A stretch of DNA of 64,000 nt from Zygnema cylindricum. Taxonomy: Eukaryota; Streptophyta; Zygnematophyceae; Zygnematales; Zygnemataceae. Positions 45,781 to 57,486 of this stretch are shown here, in pieces; the first letter of the stretch is position 1, and each line of letters opens with the position of its first letter. The translations under genes were made by a program, and so were the position numbers. The stretch spans positions 230,268 through 294,267 of the forward strand of contig JBBHKE010002725.1 of the NCBI GenBank assembly GCA_037447655.1, written 5' to 3'. The notes under the pieces are model-generated. The model worked only from the letters and a program-made list of their open reading frames with translations, did no database searches and had not been told where the DNA came from.

Positions 45781-46440
45781 GGTTGTTTTCCGCGGATATC
45801 ATAAAATAAAAATTAAACAATACTAACAATCATTTTATTTTCCTTAGAATTTTTGTAGAAAAGTAGAGTTTTCTGCGGATATCATTCAACAAAAATTAAA
45901 CAATTCTAACAATCATAACTTAACATAACAAAAAAAATACAACTTGCAAAGTAAGCATGTAATAACTCAAAATAACAAGCAGCCATGATTTCCATCACAA
46001 CAAATAAGACTTAATAATTAGCCTAAAAAACAAAAAACGATTTCGAAATAAGTAAAAGATTTATATTTACATATAAATAATTAAACCCTAAAAATAAAAG
46101 GATGGACAAACTGGGTACCTTCCTCTCTGTAATGCGCAAAGAGGCGCCCGCTTTCCACTTAATGGGATTGATGTCACACATAACGTCAAACATGAAACAA
46201 AAATCAGGGTTCAGGTGGAAAAGAATAAAAGAATGAAAAAAAAAAAAGTGTGATAAATGCAGAAGAATAGAGTTGGTAAATGATGTTAAAAATAAAATTT
46301 AAAATGAGCTGGAAATTTATAAAATTAATAAATGAAGAATCATACAAAAAAGTAGGATAACACAACATAGAAACTAAGGAGGAGGAGGAGGAAAAGGAGA
46401 GATATTTGCCTGTTTTGACCAAATATTTATCAACTCCTCT
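45781..46440. other. AT-rich spacer between purine tracts
   Basis: AAAATTAAACAATTCTAACAATCAT-like words occur twice (about 45808 and 45893). No gene or recognised repeat end is present. Confidence 0.4.
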
Positions 46441-46443
46441 TCT

Positions 46444-47343
46444 TAGCAAGGGAAAGAGAGAGGGAGGGAGGGAGGGTGGCTTGGGTGAGAGGGAAGAAAA
46501 GAGGGAGGGGGGGTAGATTGAGTAGGAGGGAGGGGTAGAAGAGGAAAGGTTGGAGGTGAGAGGGAGGGAGGGGAGATTAACAGAGAGAGAGAAAAAGAGA
46601 AGATTGGGAGGGAGGGAGGGAGGGTGGGCAGATTGGAAATGAGGGAGGGAAAGAGGTACGGAGGGAGGGAGGAAGGGTGGGCAGATAGGAAAGGACGGAG
46701 GTAAGGAGATGGTGAGAGAGGGCTAGAGAGAGGAAAATCGAGGGAGGGTGAGGGGAACGCTGATTGGTAGGGTGGGTGGGCATATTGGGAGGGAGGGAAT
46801 CCACATTAGGATGGAGGAGAGAGGAAGGTAGGGAGGAAGGGAGAAACGGCACGAGAGAGGGTAGCTTGGATGAAAAGGAGTAAGGGAGAGAGGAAGGGTA
46901 TACTGGGTGAGAGGGAGGGATAGAGGAGGAAATGAGGGGGGGTGGGAGGGAAAAAGTACAGATTAGGAAAGAGAGAGGGCAGATTAGGAGGGAGAGAGGG
47001 TCGAATTGGAGGGTGGGAGGGCATATTAGGAGGGAGGGAGAGCAGATTGGGAGGGAAGGAGGGAAGAAGGGAGGGGGGAGAGAGGGAGGAAGAGAGGGAG
47101 GCGAGAGATAAAAGGAGGGAATGAGGGAGAGAGTTAGGGAGAGAGGGATAGTGGGAGAGAGGGAGGGATAAAAGGAGGGTGGGCAGATTGTGAGAGTGAG
47201 GGAGGAAGGGAGGGAGAGGGAGGGTGAGAGAAAAAAAGGATGTTGAGGGAGGAATAGAGGGAGAGAGAGAGGAGGAAGGTGTGAGGGATGGAGGTTGGGC
47301 AGATTGGGAAGGTGGGAGGGCAGTTAGGGAGGGAGAAAAGGTG
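46444..47343 (+). repeat. About 900 bp of GGGAGGGA/GCAGATTGG purine satellite
   Basis: A long, almost purely purine strand built of GAGGGAGGGAGGG blocks, punctuated by about ten short GGGCAGATTGG, GGGCATATTAGG or TAGATTGAG spacers at roughly 40-90 base intervals. This gives a higher-order pattern. No coding capacity. Confidence 0.85.
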
Positions 47344-47455
47344 AATGAATGGAAGAAATAATGTTAAAGAAAGGCTAGTTTGATGTTTTGTGTTTAAAGA
47401 GGGCGAAATATCAAAAAGAGGAGAAAGTAAAAAGAAAGAAGAAAGCTTGGATAAA

Positions 47456-47785
47456 GCAGGATTTTGCTGGTTGTTTGTTTATTTTCGCCACTTTTGTTTT
47501 TTTGGTGATTTTTTTTTTTTTTTTTTTTTTTTTTAATACGCCCTTTTTTGTTCGTGGGTCTTGAGCGGTCACCTGCGTAAAATTATATGTTGCTGTACGG
47601 ATGAAAAACGATATATTGGTACGGACATTTTTGAGTCGTCGGCGACTACTTGTACGACAACATGAATCACATCGCGACGATTTTGTTGACGTGAGATGAC
47701 GTCAAAGGCAATTCATGTCCAAACAAAAACAAAGGACATTCATTTGTTCATCTCATTCACCATTTCTTTCTAGTGTGAATCCAGC
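47456..47785. mobile_element. 330-bp short-TIR MITE (copy 1)
   Basis: It begins GCAGGATTTTGC and ends GTGTGAATCCAGC. It matches 53469-53796 throughout (GCCACTTTTG, CGGTCACC, ATGAAAAACGAT, GAGTCGTCGGCG, CAACATGAATCACATCGCGA, GACATTC, CTCATTCACCAT). Purine-rich DNA precedes both copies. Confidence 0.75.
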
Positions 47786-48002
47786 ATATGTAAGTACACC
47801 GTGAATCGCTCTTATTCACACAAAGTTATACTATGATGTACCGGCTAATTTTTTTTTATTGGCAAAACAACATTACAGAAGATCTGACCAAGATTCTCTA
47901 AAGGTCATGGAGTTAATGATGACCGTTGGATTATACTTGGGTATACATCCGCGAAGCATTCGCTCCATCCGGTTCTGTACATGGCCACCCACCTCGGGAA
48001 AC

Positions 48003-48062
48003 AATGCCCGTTACACGGGCATGGTCCGTGTCGTGTTTTATCATGCTTGTTACACGGGCATG
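48003..48062. repeat. Two copies of a 19-bp hairpin ATGCCCGTTACACGGGCAT-type
   Basis: TGCCCGTTACACGGGCATGG at about 48004 and TGCTTGTTACACGGGCATGG at about 48043, each followed by (T/A)CCGT. GCCCG/CGGGC can pair around TTACA. No neighbouring gene suggests a function. Confidence 0.55.
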
Positions 48063-48079
48063 GACCGTCCTATTTCATC

Positions 48080-49015
48080 ACGCTTTCTTTTGCCGTAAAC
48101 AAAGTATAAGACCATCTTACGTTTATATGTTCAATGATTAATTTTACAACATGCATTATATGTAAAGAGTCTCTCTACAATGTACATGGGAACAACAACC
48201 ATAGGGTAATTTTATTAGTAACAAAACCGCAGACACTTCCTAACAACAAGAATGCCCCGTGTAAGAGATAATAGTTTGGCAAACATAAGTGTCTTGAAGT
48301 ATATAAATCTATGCAGCCTTCATTAAAATGGGACCATTTTTGATAGCTCAAAGAACGTTTAAAGATAGGTTGCTTTATAAACTTGTTTATCTGACTACTA
48401 TAAAACAAATGTGAATTTTCAGAATATATTTCCCATTTTTGCATGTTTTATTACACGACCTGATTTAAAAACCAAACCATCGCATACAAACCTATACAGA
48501 ATGTGTAGTACTTATGTATAAACCTATATAGCCTATGCAGTAATGACTCTTTTGTAGACAACATTCTTCATGTAGGTGCCTTTTTCATCTTCTAGTATTG
48601 GGTCTTCAATCAACATTTTTCCATTGGCGCGAGAAGTGACACGCGACAATGCCACAGATAGTTATGATTATAATGGTGTATTAAGAATTCTAAACTTTCG
48701 TAATCTGACATTTGACATGTAGGTTAAGGCATCAATTGAGCCCGGATGGCACACACGTACCTTTTCCCAGGCTGCTCCTGCGTTCTGTATGCGTACTCTT
48801 TCAGTTAGTGTTCAGCTCAAGTAAACGTACTACTGTTGAGGATCTTCATTATTCAATTTTAGTTTCCTGGTTCCTAAATACTACTGAACTCAACTAACGT
48901 TTGCTTCTAACATCTACACCATTTGCGCCAATTTCTAGGACCGACCCTACTTTAAAACGGGACATGTACAACCTTTGCGCCACTTTTGGCAAACCGCCCC
49001 TAATTTTAAATTTAC
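48080..49015. other. No gene recognised
   Basis: AT-rich DNA with TGTATAAACCTATA/TATACAGAATG repeats near 48490-48540. No exon or repeat end could be supported. Confidence 0.35.
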
Positions 49016-49170
49016 GCGGTCAGTGTCGGTGTGGTCGTGGTCGATGTCGTGGTCGTTGTCCTGGCTGTAATCGTGGTTGTTGTCGTGGTCGTGGTCACTG
49101 TTGTGGTCACTATCCTGGTCGTGGTCGTGGTTTGTGTCATGCTCGTGGTCGATGTCGTGGTCGTGGCCAA
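49016..49170 (+). repeat. GTCGTG hexamer microsatellite
   Basis: Imperfect (GGTCGT)n. The Cys/Arg/Gly-rich frame on + and the Thr-rich frame on - over it are composition artefacts. Confidence 0.8.
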
Positions 49171-49565
49171 AGGGACATGCCGTTCAGGGTCGCGCGGACC
49201 GGAAGACACCGCCTATTTAAAGGTTTTCAGAACAACAACCAAAGGACTATAATTTTACTGCGAGATATGGAGGAACTTTAGTGTGGATTGACACATTTTG
49301 TACATCACACTACCTCCTGATTTAGGGTTGTTGACAGTAATTAAATTGATCGTAAACGAAAAAATAGTAATATTAAATCTGTTTTAGGTTCAAGGATCGT
49401 ATTTTAGTGGCAACGATATAGTGTAATTCACACTAATAGCGGTTCACTATGTATTATACAGCCCCCAATCACTATTAGGGTTAATTGATTATTGCGTTAA
49501 CCCTATTTTAGGTTGAGCCACACTAAACTATGTTTTCATCGTGGCTTATCGTGAGTCACTCAACT

Positions 49566-49782
49566 ACATGTATCGTTATTAGTGTTAATAATTTTTTCGC
49601 CGCTTAAACATCTTTTCTCCGTACACACTTGTCCAATTTTCAGTTTGAGACCGCCAATCAGAAGCTGAAAATCTTACCTTTCGATCGCCACCGTTAGATC
49701 TACATTCCGACATGTGTGTACGGAGAAAAGATGTATTAAGTGGCAAAAAAAACATTATCACTAATAGCGATTCGCGGTGTAG
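49566..49782. mobile_element. MITE, hairpin family B
   Basis: ATGTATCGTTATTAGTGTTAAT at left; CACTAATAGCGATTCGCGGT at right. The inner pair CATCTTTTCTCCGTACACAC and GTGTGTACGGAGAAAAGATG is perfectly inverted. Confidence 0.8.
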
Positions 49783-50391
49783 CGTTAAAAACACTAGTTT
49801 AAGATGTCGAAAGAAAAAATCACTACCTGGAAATAGAGTGAATAACTCTGCCAGCGATGGGCTTCGCAATAAAGTCACCTGCTCTCTTTTTTGTACAAAA
49901 TTTATCATTTTTGTGATCAAGCAAGAAATTTTATAATGAGGGTTTGTACTAGTGTTTTTAATTTTAATTCAGTTTCGAACGACGTGGCTGATTTTGAGCC
50001 GTTGAAAGCATTGGCGTCAAGTACAAACAGATTCGTGCCATTGACACTATTTCAGACTCGAGGAGTAAAACTAAGGGTTTCCAATATAGAGTCGTTATCA
50101 CTAATGACTATACCCGGTGATGTCTACGGTAGCGACAAAAGCGGTACGAGGGGCACAATCACAACGGCGACTAATATTCTCCTCCTCCCACCACCCTCCC
50201 TCACTCCTCCCCTCCACCTCCTCACCCCCCTACTCCCTCCTCCCTCTCCCTCTCATCATGTGGTCTAACTTATCGTTCAGCTTTTATAAATTCAATACAA
50301 TGTACAATAAAGTTCAAAGGGGAAGAAGTTTCGTCAAATCAGCGAGTGCCACCAGGCGGTCTTCAGGAATTATGGAAAATAGACTAATTAG

Positions 50392-51283
50392 TAGTGTTTT
50401 GTATTGGTAACAAATTTATCGCGATAACACCGATACCGATAGTTATCAGTTATCGAACGGTCAGAGGTCCCGATATATTGGTCCGAGACCAACAAATTCC
50501 ATATCGGCGATAACTTAAAAAAATATAGTATGCATACAATAGTACTTTATAACATACTGTATTATATTATTGACTTTATATAGCTTGGCATGCCACGTAT
50601 AATAATCTGTTCCGTCTCAGTTTAACTTTAACTTATTACGGGCAGCGCAGCGCATAAATGTTGGCCGGTTAACTGAACAGGAATTTTACAGCAACGTACG
50701 GAATTTTACTGACAAACTGGTGATCATGGAACGGAAAAATGACGGCGGACACAAAGTACAACGGACGCAAATAACATTCCGCGCGCCGCCGAAATCGAAC
50801 GGACGACTTGGAATGAGAAAACAAGAGCGGACGGCCAGCGTGAGCGCCGGCATCCAGGAATGGCTCTTTTGGCAGCTTTAGCCAAAAAAGTCGACAGGTT
50901 GACACGTGGGAGGTTTCCAGTGGATCTCAAGGAATAAAGGGGCAAAGCCATGGCTTCGGATGTGAAAAGGTACATCGTTTTTACTAGATCCGTATGAAAA
51001 CCGTACAAATCTGATGGCGGCTACTGTACTTTCTGTGCTTGTACACGTCCGAAAAATAACACGTATAGTTGAGTGTACTTGCCATACATTTATCTTTACG
51101 CTCCGTACAGTTATCGCCGATAGTTATCGATATCTGTGTTATCGCCGATAAATACCGATAAATATCGGTTATTTATCGGCGATAACACCGGTAGCGATAT
51201 ATCGTACCAATATATTGATTATTGGGTACCTAAAAAAAGGTCCATATCGGTTATCGGCAAATCCTTACCGATACACAACACTA
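50392..51283. mobile_element. hAT-type MITE, 892 bp
   Basis: TIRs TAGTGTTTTGTATTGG and CCGATACACAACACTA lie between CTAATTAG (50384) and CTAATTTG (51284), a 7/8 target duplication. The subterminal parts are rich in TATCGGCGATAA and CGATATATCG. The central 50.55-51.10 kb is unrelated to the shorter family members. Confidence 0.75.
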
Positions 51284-51778
51284 CTAATTTGGGACTTATA
51301 ATTTGATTTTTTTCCTCAAATAGGATACATGATTTTAATTTTTCCTTTACGTTAATTAAGGTACCGTACAAAATAGTGGAAGAACAAAAATACATAAAGA
51401 TCTAAATAATATGGTGTACGGTCGATGTCAGACCGTACACAACTGTACCTTTTCAAGTAAAATTTTACAAAAAATGAATTAAACTATATGCGCACGCATA
51501 GGAACGTACGCTAAAAAAACGGGATTACTCTGACACGTAAACTAGTTTGGACATGTATGGATATTTAAATTTCACGACGGCCTACGATTCCTTATATTTT
51601 GTATATTTATAATCGTACGGCGAATATTCCACTTTTGCTGTTCCCAAATTAGCATAATGCCTAAATTAGAATACACCTATAAAAAAAATATCAAATTCTA
51701 AATTAGCATCAACTACGGTAAATTTTCTTCAACACTATTTAAACTTTGACACTAATAACGATTCGCGGTGTACTGTAC
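51284..51778. mobile_element. Family-A MITE, left end lost at the hAT insertion
   Basis: It follows the element at 55041 (CTAATTTGGG, ACATGATTTTAATTTTTCC, CACGCATAGGAACG, GGGATTACTCTGACACGTAAA) and ends CGATTCGCGGTGTACTGTAC. Another left end starts at once (ACACCGCGAATCGTAATTTT) but is not followed further. Confidence 0.65.
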
Positions 51779-51789
51779 ACCGCGAATCG

Positions 51790-53460
51790 TAATTTTAAGT
51801 CTCTGCTCCCTTAGCACTCAAATCTGGTGTTGAGTCCAGAGCCTGTTGCATAATGGTGCTTAAACCTACGTTGAGATATGCTTAGTCAAATGATATAAAA
51901 GATTTCCTTGTCCCATCATACAGATGTGCATGCAAAAAACGCAGTCATCTAAAACTCGAGCCTGTGCTGAGCTATCAGGCACATCACAAGATGTGGGCTT
52001 TCGTGTTAAGTTCCCTCTTCATTTTGTTTTTCACTTTAATCCTGTCAGCAAATGGTTTGCGATCATGACTCTTTTTTTTTCTAGATACAATGTTTTAGCT
52101 AGTATGAGATAAACGAAAACATGGCAAGGTGTTGAGGTACAGACCAAAGATGTAAATGAAGGGATAAACATGCAGATGATACTCAGCCTTATCAAGAGAG
52201 CGTGATGATAAAGCATAGCATGAAATAATTGATTGCATACTCCTAGGATGTTATTACGTAAAATAATAAGGAAAGAAAAAAACCGGGCCCTGTTAAAAAA
52301 GCACAAACCATCACAGTACATGGGAACAAAGGAAACAAATAGCCAAAAAGAAACTGAAAAACCAAGTATGGGAGGAAGCAAACCTAAAAAGAAAAGGAGC
52401 TCATATGTCACTTGGTATAAGCATGCTTTGGTCAAAAATTTGTCAAACTTTTCCGTACGTGCTCATCATAATATGATGGACCCGAATAACAACACCTAAT
52501 CGTAAGATCTCAAAACATTGGTGTTTCTTGTACTTCAATTTTCCAACCACTGGTCATTTTTAAAACAACAGCTTGAATAAAAAATATAATGTTACTAATA
52601 TGCTTCCCACTGCAAAAAATTTAACTTTCGACATTTTCACTCCGAATATTTTCCGATTCAAAACTTTGGTAACTACATTATCCTGCACTATAACCTAATC
52701 TATTACGAGTCTAGTGATCTCCTACGTCCTCTCCAGAGAGGAGACAAGTCTTATTGAAACAAAGTCTTTCCAAAACAAGTACTTCTTAAACAAGAGCATT
52801 TAAAACAATAAAAAAATAAATCTATGCAGGATAAATTAAAAAGCATGATGGTAAACCATATGAGTCTGGGGGTACAAAAGGGGGGGCATGCGTTTAAAAA
52901 AAGAGTTTTTTGCTTTTCACTACAAGAACCGAACACATGGATATAAGACAATATATAATCACATATTCTTTTCCAATCATCGACCACAAGCCTCACAAGG
53001 GAGGAGGAGGAGGGGGAGGAGGAAGAGATCTTGGGTTTTGATTGGAAGAAGGGGATGGTATTTTTTCGGAACACGAGTTTTTAATTACTTCATTTAAATC
53101 AACTGTCCCCTGTTTTTTCCAAAAAAAAAAAGTAAAACGGTAACGGTAATATGTGTTATTACCTATATCTTTCAAAAAAAAATGGGGTTGACATATTAAA
53201 AATAGACATTGGAATGAAAAAGTAACTTAAATCTTTTGGTTTTCATTTCATAGAAAACGAACAAAAAAAAATGTATAGAGTTATTTAGGGTTTTTTTATG
53301 GTTACCTTTGCGTTAAATTGGGAGAAAAACTCTGCTTACGCTTTTTCCATGTCCACTTCCAAATGGGGTTGAGCAGAAATTTGGGCCATTTTTCCAAAAA
53401 AATCCTGCAACGAAACGGAGAGAGTGAGAGAGAGTGAGAGGGAGAGGGCAAGGAGAAGTT
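51790..53460. other. No gene recognised
   Basis: The open frames here (for example 52233-52499) are Lys/Ser-rich and lack features of a family. GGAGGAGGAGG at 53000-53020 and a GAGAGTGAGAGAG tract at 53417-53450 are simple sequence. Confidence 0.4.
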
Positions 53461-53468
53461 TGGTTTAA

Positions 53469-53796
53469 GCAGGATTTTACAGGTTGCTTTTGTTTGTTTT
53501 TTGCACTTTTTTTTTCGGGTGATGTTTGTTTGTTGGTTTTTTTTTTTACCGTCCCTTTTTGTTTGGATGTCTCGGCCGGTCACCGTGGAAAAAATATATG
53601 TTATTGTACGTATGAAAAACGATGGATTGGTACGGACGGATTTGAGTCGTCGGCGCCTACTTGTACGGCAACATGAATCACATCGCGACGTTTTTGTTGA
53701 CGTCAGATGACGTCAAGGGCAATTCACGTCCAAACAAAAAAAAAGGACATTCGTTTCTTCATCTCATTCACCATCCGTTCCTAGTGTGAATCCTGC
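53469..53796. mobile_element. 330-bp short-TIR MITE (copy 2)
   Basis: GCAGGATTTTAC ... GTGTGAATCCTGC: the ends GCAGGATT/AATCCTGC are perfectly inverted. About 85-90% similar by eye to 47456-47785. Confidence 0.8.
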
Positions 53797-54037
53797 AATT
53801 ATTTTGGTCATTTCTTTCTTTCTTCTTTTTTGACTCATCATCTTTTTGAAATTTGACACCTTGCTTGGATCATCCATTTTCTGTACTTTCCGACAACTTT
53901 GGTTGACTTCAACAAATTTACTGTGGTTGACTTATTGGCAGAAAGTCAACCAAATTTATTCAGCAATTTGTAAGGAATAAATTGGAATTGGACCGTACAT
54001 TTGCATATTTAGGGCACCGATTTTTATGTGCGAAAAC

Positions 54038-54256
54038 TACACCGTGTATCGCTATTAGTGCTATAATTTTTTCGTCACTTAAACTTTTTTTCTCCGTACA
54101 CACTTGTCCAATTTTCAATTTGAGACCGCCAATCGGAAGCTGAGAATTTAATATTTCAATCGCAACCGTCAGATCAGCAATCTGACGAGTGTGTACGGAG
54201 AAAAGACGTTTTAAGTGGCGAAAAAAACATTAACACTAATAGCGATATACGGTGTA
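54038..54256. mobile_element. MITE, hairpin family B
   Basis: TACACCGTGTATCGCTATTAG at left and CTAATAGCGATATACGGTGTA at right; TTCTCCGTACACACTTGTCC inside pairs with the GAGTGTGTACGGAGAA block. TA at both borders. Confidence 0.85.
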
Positions 54257-54259
54257 CTG

Positions 54260-54832
54260 TACAGTACGGAATTGTACAGTATTGGAAAGTATATATATTA
54301 TTATATTGTGACGCAGTATAAAGTGCGTACTCTATATGAATACTAGGTACAGTATGCGCATTTTACAGGTGAATCGTAGATAAAGTTTTCAGTATTTTCG
54401 CACGTTAAACCTTTGATTTAGGGTCTCGGGTCAAAATAAAAGCTGACTATTAAGGTCGGTCAAATGTCCATTGTACAGGAGAGCACTTTCCTAGACGACA
54501 AAATTGACCGACAAGTGAGAGCACGTTTTTTCTAAAACGGTTAAATCAGCATCATTTTCTGGTTGAATTGACCTATTGAGATATGGCCACGTAGCTGCCT
54601 AGAATTTAGCTTCTTTTTGTGGTCTATTTGACGTGTCTCTTGGCAGGTTTCCGGGAAAGTAAGAAAATTTTAAGTTTCACCAAACAAAGGAAAATTAACA
54701 AAAGAAAAACAAGAAATCAATGTCGAAGAAAAAGCTCGTCGAGTTTATTGACACTAAGGAAAAAAATGTAGATACCACGTTTGGGAATTAATGGCGGTTT
54801 TTTGTTTTCGTTTTTTGAAAAAAGCTTCTTTG
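54260..54832. other. No gene or repeat end recognised
   Basis: AT-rich DNA between two family-B MITEs. Confidence 0.35.
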
Positions 54833-55042
54833 ATGTTTCGTTATTAGGGTTAATAATTTTTTCGCCACTTAGAACATCTTTTCTCCGTACAGACTTGTTC
54901 GATTTTCACAAGGAGACCGCCAGTCGGAAGCGGACAGATGTTACCTTTCAATAGCAACAGTCAAATTCACAATCCGACAAACGTGTACGGAGATAAAATG
55001 TTTTAAGTGGATAAACAAGCATCACTAATAGCGATACACGGT
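54833..55042. mobile_element. MITE, hairpin family B
   Basis: The left end is partly lost (TTTCGTTATTAGGGTTAAT); the right end is ATCACTAATAGCGATACACG. The inner CATCTTTTCTCCGTACAGAC pairs with CGTGTACGGAGATAAAATG. It abuts the next MITE. Confidence 0.75.
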
Positions 55043-55592
55043 ACAGTACACCGCGCATCGTTATTAGTGTCAACGACACTAATTTGGGTTCTTAAAATTT
55101 TGTTATTTTTCCAAAAATAGTATACGTGATTTTAATTTTTCCTTGACTATAATTGAGGTTCCGTACAAAATAGCGTCAAGACCGAAAGTACAACAATATA
55201 TAATTCGTGTGGTGTACGGATGATGTCAGACGGTACATAAATGTACCTTTTCAAGTGAAAATTTTACAAAAAATGAGTTAAATCAGACGCGCACGCATAG
55301 GATCGTGCGCTAAAAAACGGGATTATTCTGACACGTAAATTAGTCTTACATGTACGGATATTTGAATTTCACGACGGCGTACGATTTTTAAATTTTTGTA
55401 CGGATACATATATTAATGTATATAACCGTACGACGAATATTCCATTTTTGCTGTTCCCAAATTAGCATAAACGCCGAAATTAGAATACACCTTTTTTTTT
55501 TTTTTTTTTAATTCTTAATTAGCGTCAATGACGGTATATTTACTTTCACACTATTTAAACTTTGACACTAATAACGATGCGCGGTGTACTTT
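55041..55592. mobile_element. MITE, family A, complete
   Basis: Left end GTACAGTACACCGCGCATCG and right end CGATGCGCGGTGTAC share the variant GCGCATCG; 552 bp. It is the best complete relative of the partial copies at 25431 and 51284. Confidence 0.8.
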
Positions 55593-55599
55593 CTTGGAA

Positions 55600-56380
55600 T
55601 ACACGCGCGAAAATTTATTTAAAAAAGACCTGCGCTAGTGAAAACATTTCGTCCTTGAACCGAAAATACAAAAAAGACAAATTTAAGATCGGTCCCCACT
55701 TGTGTAAACTAAAAAACAAACGAATACTTTTTTTGTTATGATTGAAGGGTGTGATTCAAGGGTGATGAACCATAGTGCTGTAGCTGATTTTTTTTGTTTT
55801 TTCTGAGTGGCGGATTGTAATCTCTGTACATGCTACACGTGTCAATTCGCAAAGTGTAATTCGATAAAACATCCACTTCACACTCCTCAATTTGACAAGT
55901 TTTCGTACGGCTGGGTATGCCAATTGCGATAAGATTTTAAACGTGAATTAAACTTTAAGCATCTTTTGTTACTACACGACAGCGAAACAGAATCAACCGA
56001 CAGCGGAACAAAATGCTCGCAGATTCATACCTCCCTCTGGTGCAGCCGCAAATCAAGACCCAACCAGTAAAGCCTACCGTGGCCCATTGCTGTCAAATCT
56101 TTTGCAATCATTTCAGCCCTAACTTGGCCGGCACAAAATATGTGAGTACGGCACTGTTAACATAAACAGTTTTAGTCGCCGTCGCTCTCTCATTAAAAAG
56201 TCATTTCATGGAAACGAGTGGACCAGAAGCAGCGCCGTTGCTTTCACACAAAAATTTCGGCGACCCAGCCTTGGAGAGAACCAATAGCTGACGACGGCCG
56301 AAAGCGTTCCCCAATCGACGGTCGTGTTCAAATGTGTCTTTCGGCTTCGTACGGAATTTGTCAACGCAATTTAAAAATTA
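55600..56380. other. No gene recognised
   Basis: A short open frame at 56218-56400 shows no family features and no donor/acceptor context supporting an exon. Confidence 0.35.
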
Positions 56381-56550
56381 CACCGTCTGTCACCACTTAA
56401 AACAGCATTTCTATGGGCACACGCGTCGTAATGTTAATCTGACGGTGGAGATTTAAAGTTAGGGTTCTCGCCTTCCAGCGAACAAGTGTGTACGGGGAAA
56501 ATATATTTTTCAAAGCGGGAAAAAACATCAACACTAATAGAGATTTTCGT
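56381..56550. mobile_element. Degenerate MITE, hairpin family B
   Basis: CACCGTCTGTCACCACTTAA, GGGCACACGCGTCG, the inverted ACAAGTGTGTACGGGGAAAA, then ACACTAATAGAGATTTTCGT. Shortened centre. Confidence 0.5.
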
Positions 56551-56650
56551 ACAATCTTAGAAACTCAACAAGTTTGACGGTTCAAGTTCCAACCTGCCTT
56601 CACGCGTTTATTCTGTTGACCGTTCGAACCTTTATAGCGTTGGTACAGTC

Positions 56651-57167
56651 GTACAGTACACCGCGAATCGTAATTAGAGTAAATTACTCTAATTCGGTCG
56701 CTCGAAATTTTGACTCTATCACATCAAATAGAGTAATCGATTCTAATTTTTTCATTATTCTAATTTAGGTAAAGTTTAATTAGCGTTTTTAATTCTAATA
56801 TATGTTCGTTTTAAATAGTGTGGAGTACGGACGACGTCCGACCGTGCAAAGGTGTACTTTTATAAGTAAAAAAGTACAAATAATGATTTAATACAGGCCA
56901 TTATCATGTAACTGCGTTTTAACAAAACGCGTAATGCGAACGTCATAGTGACGATAAACTGTACGTTTTGTCAGATTCTGTACGAATACCTTATTTACAG
57001 TAGAGGATATTAACTTGCCAAATTAGAGTACACCGCATAAATTAGAGTAAATTCCTTTTTGAAACAGCTCTATCACATAAATTAGAGTAAATTACTCTAA
57101 TTATTTTTTTCTCTTTTTTTACTCTAATTTTTTCATTACTCTAATTACGATGCGCGGTGTACTGTAC
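56651..57167. mobile_element. MITE, family A, complete
   Basis: GTACAGTACACCGCGAATCG at left and CGATGCGCGGTGTACTGTAC at right; 517 bp, rich in ACTCTAATT words at both ends. Confidence 0.8.
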
Positions 57168-57169
57168 CT

Positions 57170-57486
57170 CTCAAATGGCTTGAAAAATCCGGCAAGACGA
57201 CAAAGACGAGGAATACTCGGTGACGCTGAGTTTGACCGCTGCAAAGTAAAATGCAGCGATTATGCACAAGGTCAAGAAAAGACAGATTAGGGTGAGGCTA
57301 CATCTGGAGGAGGATACATCGGGAGGTCTCTGAAATTGTACGGTAGCAATACTCGGCCAATTGTACCGTCAGGCGTCAGCAATATTCACTCTATCAATCA
57401 TACGGTCAGCAATGCTCGGTCAATTGTACGGGCAGCAATATAGAGGACTCGGTCAGACACTTGGAGGACTCGGCTGCATCGGGTAT
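57170..57486. other. Spacer with GTACGGTCAGCAATACTCGG repeats
   Basis: The words GTACGG(T/C)AGCAAT and CTCGGTCA(A/G) recur about four times at 57340-57470. Possibly a decayed short tandem repeat. No gene. Confidence 0.4.

Noticed and set aside
48901-49281. Cys/Arg/Gly-rich 126-residue frame that looks like a zinc-binding or metallothionein-like protein
   Set aside because: The Cys/Arg pattern is the translation of a GGTCGT microsatellite.
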